Positions 10,910 to 18,743 of a DNA stretch of 64,000 nucleotides are shown here, in pieces. A program made the translations under genes and the position numbers. The notes beneath the pieces are model-generated. The model saw only the letters and a list, made by a program, of their open reading frames with translations. It made no database searches and was not told where the DNA came from. Origin of the DNA: Piscinibacter sp943370595 (GTDB lineage Bacteria > Pseudomonadota > Gammaproteobacteria > Burkholderiales > Burkholderiaceae_C); assembly GCA_943370595.1 (NCBI GenBank), contig CALRRO020000008.1, positions 1 through 64,000 on the forward strand, in the 5' to 3' direction. Positions within the stretch are counted from its first letter, which is position 1. The number at the start of each line of letters is the position of its first letter.

Positions 10910-12903
10910 CGACGCTGCGCCGGCGCACGCTGCTCGGCGGTGGCGCGCTCACCGTGCTGCTGGCGGCTTCGGGCTGCAGAGCGCTGCCCCCGATTCCGAA
11001 GCGACCGCAGCCCACGCTCGAGAACGCCATCGGCTGGCTGCGCCTGGACGAGGCCGGCCGCTGCGAACTGTTCTGCCCGCGCATCGAGATGGGCCAGGGC
11101 ATCCATGCCGCGCTGCGCACGCTGGTCGCGCGCGAGCTCGGTCTCGACACGACGCAGGTGAGCGTACGCAGCCCGAGCACCGCCGACATCGCGCTCGCCA
11201 AGGCGACGGTGGGCAGCGACTCGGTGCGCGAACTGCAACCGCTGCTGGTCGAGGCCTGCCGGCTGCTGCGCGAACGACTGCCGGCGGCACGCAGCGCGCC
11301 GGTCGAGCGTGTCGATGCCGCGTTGCGGGCGCTCGTCACCGGTGCGCCCACCTTCACCGCCGACGTGAAACTGCCCGGCCTGCGGCACGCCTGCGTGCTG
11401 CACGGCCCCTGGCGCAGCGAGACGGGCGTGCGCCTGCTCGGGCTCGACGACGCCGCGCTGGGGCGCGTGCCCGGCTTCGTGCGCCGGCTCGACCTGTCGA
11501 TGCTGGACGGCCCGGCGCTGGTGGCCGACCACCCGGGCGCGCTGCAAGCCCTGCGCGACGCCGCAGCACCGCGCTGGCAAGCCCCCGAAGGCCTGCCCGA
11601 CGCGCTGCAGGCCGTCGACGTGGACGAGGCGCTGAAGCAGGGCCGCATCACCAAGGACCGCGGCCGGGTCGACGACGCTGCGTGGACCGTCGACCTTCGC
11701 CTGGACATCCCGAGCGCCGCCCATGCCGGCCTGGAACCCCGCTGTGCCGTCGCACGATTCGGCGATGACGGTGCGCTGGAGGTCTGGTGCGGCACGCAGG
11801 ATCCGTTCTTCATCCGCGACGTGCTGGCGCGTGACCACGACCTCGCGCCCGAGCGCGTCACCGTGCACGCGATGCGCGTCGGCGGTGGCTTCGGCGGCCG
11901 CACCATCGCCACGGTCGAACGCGAGGCCGCGTGGGTCGCCAAGGCGATCGGTGCACCGGTCAAGCTGCAGTGGAACCGCGATGACGAGTTCGCGGCCGGC
12001 TTCCACCGCCCACCGGCCTCGCACCGCGTGCGCGCGCGGCTGGATGCCGACGGCTTCATCAGCGACTGGTGGCATGCGCTGTCGAGCTCGCACGTGCTGT
12101 TCACCAACGCCGCGGTGCCGCCGTGGATGCAGCGCCTGACCGACCTGATCGGCGACGACGGCACGGCACGCGGCCAGCATCCGCCTTACGGCTTCACGCG
12201 CCAGCGGCGCAGCCTGACGCTGACACGGCTGCCGATCGCCACTGGCCCGTGGCGCGGCCTGGGCGCCGGGCCGAACGTGCTGGCGATCGAGGCGGCGATG
12301 GATGCGGCGGCCCAGGCGGCGGGCCAGGATCCGGTGGCGTTCCGCCTGCGCCACCTCGCGCGCGCCGAGCCGGGGCCGCATCTTCAGTCACCGGCACGGC
12401 TGGCCGCGGTGCTGCGGCGGGTGGCTGAACGCTCCGCGGCCGTGCCGCTCGCGCCGGGCGCGGCGCGTGGCGTGGCCTGCGGCGTCTACAAGGGCCTCAG
12501 CGTGGCCGCGGCAGTGGCCGAGGTGGTGGTCGATCGGGAGGCGATCCGTGTCACCCGGCTGTGGTGCAGCCATGATTGCGGCGCGATCATCGACGCACGG
12601 GGCGTGCGTGCGCAGGTCGAGGGCAACCTCGTCTGGTCGCTCGGCCTGGTGCTCAGCGACGAGCTGCCCACGCCCGGGGGGCGGCCACAGGTCGAGCGTT
12701 TCGGTGCGTACGCCTTGCCGCGCATCGGGCAGATGCCGCAGCTCGACATCGACCTGGTCGCGAGCGACGCGGCGCCCTCGGGCGCCGGCGAGACGGCGAT
12801 CGTTGCCGGCGCGGGGGCCGTGTTCAACGCCATCGTCGGCGCCACCGGCATCCGGACGACCCGGCTGCCGGTGCGCGCCGGCGAGCTGCCGCACCGACGG
12901 TAA
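10906..12903 (+). CDS. Molybdopterin-binding large subunit, IorB type, Tat-exported
   Basis: 665-residue catalytic subunit of the xanthine dehydrogenase superfamily, IorB branch. The N-terminus has a twin-arginine signal (RRRTLLGGGALTVLLAASG), so the heterodimer is probably carried to the periplasm with its partner. Visible family motifs: EMGQG near residue 63, the molybdopterin loop GGGFGGR about residue 325, and the catalytic-Glu motif GAGETAIV near the C-terminus. It is shorter than many IorB proteins (about 700-750). No c-type cytochrome subunit or XdhC-type chaperone gene is adjacent. A MobA/MocA-like nucleotidyltransferase lies at 61935 but is too far to be assigned by context. Confidence 0.9.
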
Positions 12904-12961
12904 CGCGCCGTCATGCCAGGCTGGCATGCTGGGCACGCTTCTCGCAACGCCCCGACTGCCG

Positions 12962-14008
12962 ATGCGCTGGTTCCGCCCCTCTTCGTTCACCCGCCCCACC
13001 CTCGGCCTGGCGCTGCAGGGCGGCGGCGCGCATGGCGCCTTCACCTGGGGCGTGCTCGACGCGCTGCTCGAGGATGGGCGATTCGACATCCGCGCCCTCA
13101 GCGGCACCAGCGCCGGCGCGATGAACGCGCTCGCGCTGGCCCAGGGCCTGGTGCGCGGCGGCGCCGACGCGGCGCGCGAGTCGCTGTCCGCGTTCTGGCA
13201 CGCGGTGGGAACACAGCTGCCGTTCGAGATGATGATGGTCGGCCCGACCGACAACCCCGGCTTGGCGCCAGGGTTGCGCGCGCTGATGCACTGGACGCGC
13301 CTGCTCTCGCCCTACCAGCTCAACCCGCTGGGCCTGAACCCGCTGCGCGAGGTGCTGGCCGCGCAGATCGACTTCGATCGGCTGAAGCGGCGCGATGCGC
13401 CGCAGCTGTTCATCGCTGCGACGCATGCCAACACCGGCCGGCTGCGCCTGTTCGACAACGCGTCGCTGAGCATCGAGGCCGCGCTGGCGTCGGCCTGCCT
13501 GCCGACCATGCAGCAGGCGGTGATGATCGACGGCGAGCCCTACTGGGACGGCGGCTACAGCGCCAACCCGGCGCTGTTCCCGCTGGTGCGCTCGGGCCCG
13601 GCCGACCTGCTGATCGTCTCGCTCAGCCCGCTGGCCTACGACAGCGTGCCGGTCAGCGCCGACGAGATCCGCGCCCGCGCGCTGGAGTTCAGCTTCAACG
13701 CCGGCTTCCTGCGCGAGGCCACGCTGCTGGCCGAGGCCTGCGCCGAGGCGCGGGCCTCGCGCTTCTCGATCGGCCGGCTGGAGCGCCGGCTGGCACGGCT
13801 GCGCACGCACCTGATCGACGCGCACGACGACCTCGGTGCCTTGTCGGCCGAATCGCGCCTGATCGCCCACCTGCCCTTTCTCGAGCGGCTGCGCGACCTC
13901 GGCCGTGCCCGTGCGCAGCGCTGGCTGTCGGCGCATGGCGAGCGCATCGGCCGCGGCCCGAGCATCGACCTCGCTGCCTGCTTCGCTGCGCCGGGAGCAG
14001 CCGCGTAG
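12962..14008 (+). CDS. Patatin-like phospholipase (RssA type)
   Basis: 348-residue patatin-family hydrolase. The oxyanion loop GGGAHG (20-25), the nucleophile motif GTSAG with Ser50, and the dyad Asp in DGGYSANP (Asp196) are all intact, so it should be an active lipid acyl hydrolase. It has no signal peptide and is likely cytoplasmic or membrane-peripheral. The C-terminal ~100 residues are Arg/Ala-rich and helical. ATG 12962 was used; an in-frame ATG at 12926 would add 12 residues. Followed by a strong terminator. Confidence 0.88.
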   Translation: MRWFRPSSFTRPTLGLALQGGGAHGAFTWGVLDALLEDGRFDIRALSGTSAGAMNALALAQGLVRGGADAARESLSAFWHAVGTQLPFEMMMVGPTDNPGLAPGLRALMHWTRLLSPYQLNPLGLNPLREVLAAQIDFDRLKRRDAPQLFIAATHANTGRLRLFDNASLSIEAALASACLPTMQQAVMIDGEPYWDGGYSANPALFPLVRSGPADLLIVSLSPLAYDSVPVSADEIRARALEFSFNAGFLREATLLAEACAEARASRFSIGRLERRLARLRTHLIDAHDDLGALSAESRLIAHLPFLERLRDLGRARAQRWLSAHGERIGRGPSIDLAACFAAPGAAA

Positions 14009-14017
14009 AATTCGCCA

Positions 14018-14050
14018 CCGGGCCCAAATTTTGGCGCCCGGTCTTCTTTT
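14018..14050 (+). terminator. Rho-independent terminator after the patatin gene
   Basis: Inverted repeat with outer arms CCGGGC / GCCCGG and an inner CCAA / TTGG, followed by TCTTCTTTT. Placed 10 bases after the patatin stop and about 55 bases before guaC, so it separates the two transcription units. Confidence 0.75.
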
Positions 14051-14103
14051 GCGGAACCGGGTTTCCAAGTCAAGCGCTCGCACCTTCAATCAGGAGCCGC
14101 TTC

Positions 14104-15081
14104 ATGGAAATCTTCGACTACGACAACATCCTCCTGCTGCCGCGCAAGTGCCGCGTCGAGAGCCGCAGCGAGTGCGACACCTCGGTGGAGTTCGGTCCGC
14201 GGCGCTTCGCGCTGCCGGTGGTGCCGGCCAACATGAAGACGGTGATCGACGAGCCGATCACCGAATGGATGGCCGCCAACGGCTACTTCTACGTGATGCA
14301 CCGCTTCGAGATCGACACGCTCGCCTACGCGAAGCAGATGCGCGCCAAGGGCCTGTACGTGTCGATCAGCTCGGGCGTCAAGCCGGCCGACTACCAGGTG
14401 ATCGACCACCTGGCGCTGGAAGGCGTCGGCGCCGACTACGTGACCATCGACATCGCCCATGGCCACGCCGAGAGCGTGCGCCGCATGATCGAGCACATCA
14501 AGCAGAAGCTGCCGAAGGCCTTCGTGATCGCCGGCAACGTGGCCACGCCCGAGGCGGTGATCGACCTGGAGAACTGGGGCGCCGACGCGACCAAGGTCGG
14601 TGTCGGCCCCGGCAAAGTCTGCATCACCAAGCTGAAGACCGGCTTCGGCACCGGCGGCTGGCAACTCTCGGCGCTGAAGTGGTGCGCCCGCGTGGCCAGC
14701 AAGCCGATCGTCGCCGACGGCGGCATCCGCCACCACGGCGACATCGCCAAGAGCATCCGCTTCGGCGCCTCGATGGTGATGATCGGCTCGCTGTTCGCCG
14801 GCCATGAGGAGTCTCCCGGGCGCACCGTCGAGGTCGACGGTCAGATGTTCAAGGAGTACTACGGTTCCGCCAGCGACTTCAACAAGGGCGAGTACAAGCA
14901 CGTCGAGGGCAAGCGCATCCTCGAGCCGATCAAGGGCAGACTCGCCGACACCCTGCGCGAGATGCGCGAGGATGTGCAGAGTTCGATCAGCTACGGCGGC
15001 GGCACGAAGCTCGCCGACCTGCGCAAGGTGAACTACGTGGTGCTCGGTGGCGAGAACGCCGGCGAGCACCTGCTGATGTAG
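14104..15081 (+). CDS. guaC: GMP reductase
   Basis: Reductively deaminates GMP to IMP with NADPH, feeding guanine nucleotides back to the purine branch point. 325 residues, a TIM barrel of the IMPDH/GMPR family without CBS domains. N-terminal YDNILLLPRKC, the GADYVTIDIAHG strand, the catalytic loop VGPGKVCITK with Cys173, the VADGGIRHHGDIAKS nucleotide site, and MVMIGSLFAGHEE are as in short GuaC enzymes. A good ribosome site (AGGAG) precedes the ATG. It stands alone between the upstream terminator and the lipoprotein gene. Confidence 0.93.
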   Translation: MEIFDYDNILLLPRKCRVESRSECDTSVEFGPRRFALPVVPANMKTVIDEPITEWMAANGYFYVMHRFEIDTLAYAKQMRAKGLYVSISSGVKPADYQVIDHLALEGVGADYVTIDIAHGHAESVRRMIEHIKQKLPKAFVIAGNVATPEAVIDLENWGADATKVGVGPGKVCITKLKTGFGTGGWQLSALKWCARVASKPIVADGGIRHHGDIAKSIRFGASMVMIGSLFAGHEESPGRTVEVDGQMFKEYYGSASDFNKGEYKHVEGKRILEPIKGRLADTLREMREDVQSSISYGGGTKLADLRKVNYVVLGGENAGEHLLM

Positions 15082-15196
15082 GCGCCGACACGCGCCGTCA
15101 TGGCGCCGCCGGGGCGGAGGGCGCCGCGCCCCTAGAATCGCGCGGGCGAGGCCGGCAGCGTGCCGGCCGCCCAACGACACCTGGAAGGGATAGCCC

Positions 15197-16474
15197 GTGA
15201 AACTCACCCGATGGATGGCGGCCGTGATCGCCATCGTGCCGCTGCTGCAGGCTTGCGGCGGTGGCGGCAGCGACGGCGGCGACGGCTCCGTGCGCCTGGT
15301 CAACGCGGCCGACGGATACGCCTCGCTCGACCTGTACTCGACCGACACCCTGCTCACCGAAGACGTCGCGTTCGACAGCGCCGGCGCCTACCGCACGCTC
15401 GGCTCCGGCACCTACACCTTCAAGCTGCGCCGCAGCGGTTCGACCACGGTGTCCAGCAGCGGTGACCGCACCGTGCTTGAAGGCAACTCGCACACGCTGC
15501 TGGCCTACAACACCAACGAGACGCTGAAGACGGTCTTCCTGACCGACAACGAAACCGCACCGACCGCCGGCACGGCCAAGCTGCGTATCTTCAACGCGGC
15601 GGCCGAAGCCGGAGCCCTCGACGTCTATGTCACTGCGCCGACCGCGACCCTGCCGGAGAGCAGCGCAACCGTCTCGTCTCTCGGCACGGAGCGCATCAGC
15701 GGCTTCAACGAGATCAGTGACGGCACCTACCGTATCCGCATCACCGGAGCCGGCGACAAGACCGACCTGCGCCTGGACCTGCCCTCGGTGGCGTTGGCCG
15801 ACCAGCAGATCACCACGCTGGTCTTGACGGCCACGCCCGGCGGCGTGCTCGTGCATGGCATGACGATCGACCAGAAGGGTGATGTGACGGCGCGCAAGAA
15901 CCCGTCGGCCCGTGTGCGTTTGGTGGCCGGCGCGGCGGCCAACGGCGTCGCCGCGGCCACCGCCAATGGCGTGACGCTGTCTGCCGGGCTGACCTCGCCC
16001 GCGGTCGGCGCCTACACGCTGGTGCCGGCCGGTGCACTGACGCTGAACGCCACGCTCGGCGGCACCGCGCTGACGACCACGGCCACCACGCTGGTCGCCG
16101 GCTCGGACAACACGCTCCTGGTCACCAGCGACGGCGCCACCGGCGCGGCGACGCTGTTCGCCGACGACAACCGACCGGCGCTGACGACATCGAACGCGAA
16201 GATCCGGCTGATCCACGGCGTCGGCAACCTGGCCAGCCCGGTCACGCTGACCGCCGACTTCAGCGCCGTCGCCACCGACGTCGCCACGCGCACCGCGTCG
16301 GCCCCCGCGGCAATTGCCGCGAGCACGACGGCACGTCTGGAGGCCACCACGCCCACCTCGACCACGGCACTGTTCCTCGCCGAAGACGTGACGCTGCAGT
16401 CCGGCAAGGTCTACACGCTGTTCATGCTCGGCGACGCCGCAGCGCCCCAGGGCGTGTTGCGCCGCGACCGCTGA
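15197..16474 (+). CDS. DUF4397 lipoprotein
   Basis: 425-residue secreted lipoprotein. Lipobox LLQAC with Cys20, followed by a glycine-rich linker (GGGGSDGG). The mature protein has at least two DUF4397-like beta-sandwich units: SVRLVNAADGYASLDLY (from about residue 30) and AKLRIFNAAAEAGALDVYV (about 120-230), and a third related segment beginning AKIRLIHGVGNL (about 330). Ala/Thr-rich throughout. Probably surface- or periplasm-anchored; function unknown. Its last 64 bases overlap the convergent response-regulator gene. Confidence 0.85.
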   Translation: MKLTRWMAAVIAIVPLLQACGGGGSDGGDGSVRLVNAADGYASLDLYSTDTLLTEDVAFDSAGAYRTLGSGTYTFKLRRSGSTTVSSSGDRTVLEGNSHTLLAYNTNETLKTVFLTDNETAPTAGTAKLRIFNAAAEAGALDVYVTAPTATLPESSATVSSLGTERISGFNEISDGTYRIRITGAGDKTDLRLDLPSVALADQQITTLVLTATPGGVLVHGMTIDQKGDVTARKNPSARVRLVAGAAANGVAAATANGVTLSAGLTSPAVGAYTLVPAGALTLNATLGGTALTTTATTLVAGSDNTLLVTSDGATGAATLFADDNRPALTTSNAKIRLIHGVGNLASPVTLTADFSAVATDVATRTASAPAAIAASTTARLEATTPTSTTALFLAEDVTLQSGKVYTLFMLGDAAAPQGVLRRDR

Positions 16475-17217
16475 TCGGTCGGCGCCGCCGCCTCCGGCGG
16501 CGCAGCCGCGGGCACGAACATGTAGCCGTGCCCGCGGATGGTCTGCAGGTAGCGCGGCTGCGCCGGGTCGGGCTCGACCCGCTTGCGCAGCCGCATGATC
16601 GCCACGTCGATCGCGCGCAGCAGCAGGCCCTCGGCACGGCTGTGCGATGCCGCCAGCAGCCGCTCGCGCGAGATCGCCACGCCCGGGTTGGACACCAGTT
16701 CGGCGAGCACCGCGTACTCCACCGTGCTGAGCACGTGCACCTGTTCACCACGCAGCAGGCAGCGCGAGGCCATGTCGAACAGCCGGTCGCCGATCGGAAC
16801 CGGCACCGTGCTCAGCATCGGCAATCCCGGCGGCACGATCGCGCGCCGCAGCACCGCCTGGATGCGTGCCAGCAGTTCGCGGGTCGGGCAAGGCTTGCCA
16901 AGCACGTCGTCGGCGCCCATCTCGAGCGCCAGCACGCGGTCGACCTCGTCGTTGCGCGCGCTCATCAGGATCAGCGGAACGCGGTCGCCCTCGTCGCGCA
17001 GCTGCCGGCAGGCCTGCAGCCCGCTCGGCCCGCCGGGCGCGGCGAGTCCGGCATCCATCACGACCATGTCAGGCCGGTTGCGGTGCAGCCGGCGCAGCAG
17101 CTCGGCGGCCGAGTCCATCGGCGTGGCCGTCAGGCCCTGGCTTTCGAAGTAGCGGACGAGGCCGTCGCGGCTGGCGCGGTCGGCATCGACGACATGGACG
17201 TGCAGTGGGGTGTTCAT
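16411..17217 (-). CDS. OmpR-family response regulator (orphan)
   Basis: 268 residues. Receiver domain with acidic pair Asp11/Asp13, phosphoacceptor Asp55 (VVMDAGL), Ser86 (LMSAR) and Lys108 (LGKPC), then a winged-helix DNA-binding domain (about 135-235) ending YLQTIRGHGYMFVP. A proline/alanine-rich tail of about 35 residues follows. No histidine kinase gene is adjacent, so the cognate kinase is unknown. The start at 17217 gives the normal receiver N-terminus; the frame is open to 17298 but that part has no similarity. The tail lies in the 64-base overlap with the DUF4397 gene. Confidence 0.9.
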   Translation of the reverse strand: MNTPLHVHVVDADRASRDGLVRYFESQGLTATPMDSAAELLRRLHRNRPDMVVMDAGLAAPGGPSGLQACRQLRDEGDRVPLILMSARNDEVDRVLALEMGADDVLGKPCPTRELLARIQAVLRRAIVPPGLPMLSTVPVPIGDRLFDMASRCLLRGEQVHVLSTVEYAVLAELVSNPGVAISRERLLAASHSRAEGLLLRAIDVAIMRLRKRVEPDPAQPRYLQTIRGHGYMFVPAAAPPEAAAPTDQRSRRNTPWGAAASPSMNSV

Positions 17218-17294
17218 CGCCGCATCGTCGCGGCGTGCTGTTGCGGCGCTGTGCCGCAACATGTCTGAATGTGTCTGTGGCTGCCGGTGCCGTC

Positions 17295-18635
17295 TCAATC
17301 AGCGCTCATGCCGCGCCGCTCGCCGGGCTCGACGAAGGCAGGCCGCGCCGGCGCGGCCATCGCCGCGGCACGCGATGATGCGGCCACCGGGCAGCTGCCG
17401 GTGCGCAGCACGCCGAGTGCCGCTGCCGTGAGCGTCTCGGCCGGGTCACCCAGCGCGCGTTCGAAGTCGTCGGCTTGCGGGCAGTCGGGCGCGATGCCGG
17501 CGTCGTAGTCGGCACGGCCCAGAGAATTGACGGCGCGGAAGTTGACCACGTTGAAGGTGTTCTCGCACGAGGCCAGCGGGTTGAAGCCGAACGGCTTGCC
17601 GCAGCTGGTGCCACCGACGGTGACCACCTCGGCATAGGGCGCCAGGCCGTTGACCAGCAGCTCGGAGGCCGAGCAGGTGCGCGAGCCGGTCAGCACGACC
17701 ACGCGCGGGAAGGGCGGCGCTGGGGCCTGCGTGAACCGGAAGTCGCGGTTGCTGCTCTGGTGCGCGGCGTTGTACTTCAGCGTGGTGAAGACCTGGCCCG
17801 ATTGCAGCGCGCCGACCACCTGCGAGGCGAGCTGCGTGGCCGTCGAGATGCGTCCGCCGCCGTTGTAGCGCAGGTCGATGATCAGTTCGCTGGCGCCCGC
17901 GGCACGGAAGTTCGCCAGCGCGGTGGTCACCGGCGACTCGGCCTGGGTGATGAAGTCCTTCACCACCAGGTAGCCGGCACGCCGCCCGTTGCCGACGTCG
18001 AGCACCCGAGACACCGGCACTGGCGTGAGCGCGAACTCGGTGGCGGTGAGCACCACCGTGCGGCGGCCGCTGGCGGTGTCGGCGACGACGTTGATGCGAT
18101 CGCCGGCGCGCGCGGCATCGAGCACGGCGAAATCGCCATTGATCAACTCGGCTGCCGCCACGCCGTTGATCGAGACGATGGTGTCGCCGCGCAGCAGGCC
18201 GGCCGCCGCAGCCGGCGAACGCGGCTCGGTCAGCCGCACCTTCAGCGGCAGCTGCCGCTCGCTGCCGTTGACGAACAGGCCGTAGCCGAGCGAGCGGCCT
18301 TCGGCGAAGAACTGGTTGTAGCTCGCGGTGTCCTGGAAGTAGCTCCAGGGTTCGGTGCCGAAGCGTGGGTAGCTGGTGTACTTCAGCGCGCCGAAGTAAG
18401 CGGCCAGCGTCGGGTAGGCGGCCGGCTCGGGGTTCGGCGAACTGCCGCTCCAGTAGTACCAGTCCTGCATGTAGCTGCGCAGCCAGGTCTTCTGGCTGTC
18501 GAGGTCGCACTGCGCGCTGCCTTGCGGGGCGTCGCTGCCACCTCCGCCGCCACAACCCGCCAGCAACGCCGCAAGCAGCAGGGCCGCCGCCTTGCTCGCC
18601 CCGTCGAAACCCGCTACGCCTGCCCCTGTCACCAT
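17295..18635 (-). CDS. S41 (C-terminal processing) family peptidase, lipoprotein
   Basis: 446-residue protease. Lipobox LLAGC with Cys28 and a glycine linker predict a lipoprotein. A PDZ domain (about 125-200, PLKVRLTEPRSPAAAAGLLRGDTIVSINGV) precedes the S41 core: IIDLRYNGGG, the nucleophile context CSASE (Ser322) and GGTSCGKPFG with the general-base Lys347. Ser and Lys are both present, so it should be active. The final ~60 residues contain a CENTFNV...APDC segment seen in related carboxy-terminal proteases. The frame is open upstream to 18707, but 18635 gives the lipoprotein signal. Confidence 0.88.
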   Translation of the reverse strand: MVTGAGVAGFDGASKAAALLLAALLAGCGGGGGSDAPQGSAQCDLDSQKTWLRSYMQDWYYWSGSSPNPEPAAYPTLAAYFGALKYTSYPRFGTEPWSYFQDTASYNQFFAEGRSLGYGLFVNGSERQLPLKVRLTEPRSPAAAAGLLRGDTIVSINGVAAAELINGDFAVLDAARAGDRINVVADTASGRRTVVLTATEFALTPVPVSRVLDVGNGRRAGYLVVKDFITQAESPVTTALANFRAAGASELIIDLRYNGGGRISTATQLASQVVGALQSGQVFTTLKYNAAHQSSNRDFRFTQAPAPPFPRVVVLTGSRTCSASELLVNGLAPYAEVVTVGGTSCGKPFGFNPLASCENTFNVVNFRAVNSLGRADYDAGIAPDCPQADDFERALGDPAETLTAAALGVLRTGSCPVAASSRAAAMAAPARPAFVEPGERRGMSAD

Positions 18636-18743
18636 GCCTGTTCTCCTTGCGCAGCACCATAGCAGCGCGGGCCCACCACCTACAATCCGACCCTCCCCGC
18701 CTTGCACTCTGTTTCACGGCCGCCGGCCGCGACGACCTGCGCC

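Noticed and set aside
14008..14104. Purine riboswitch before guaC
   Set aside because: The structure there is a terminator directly after the upstream gene, and the conserved purine riboswitch core is not present.
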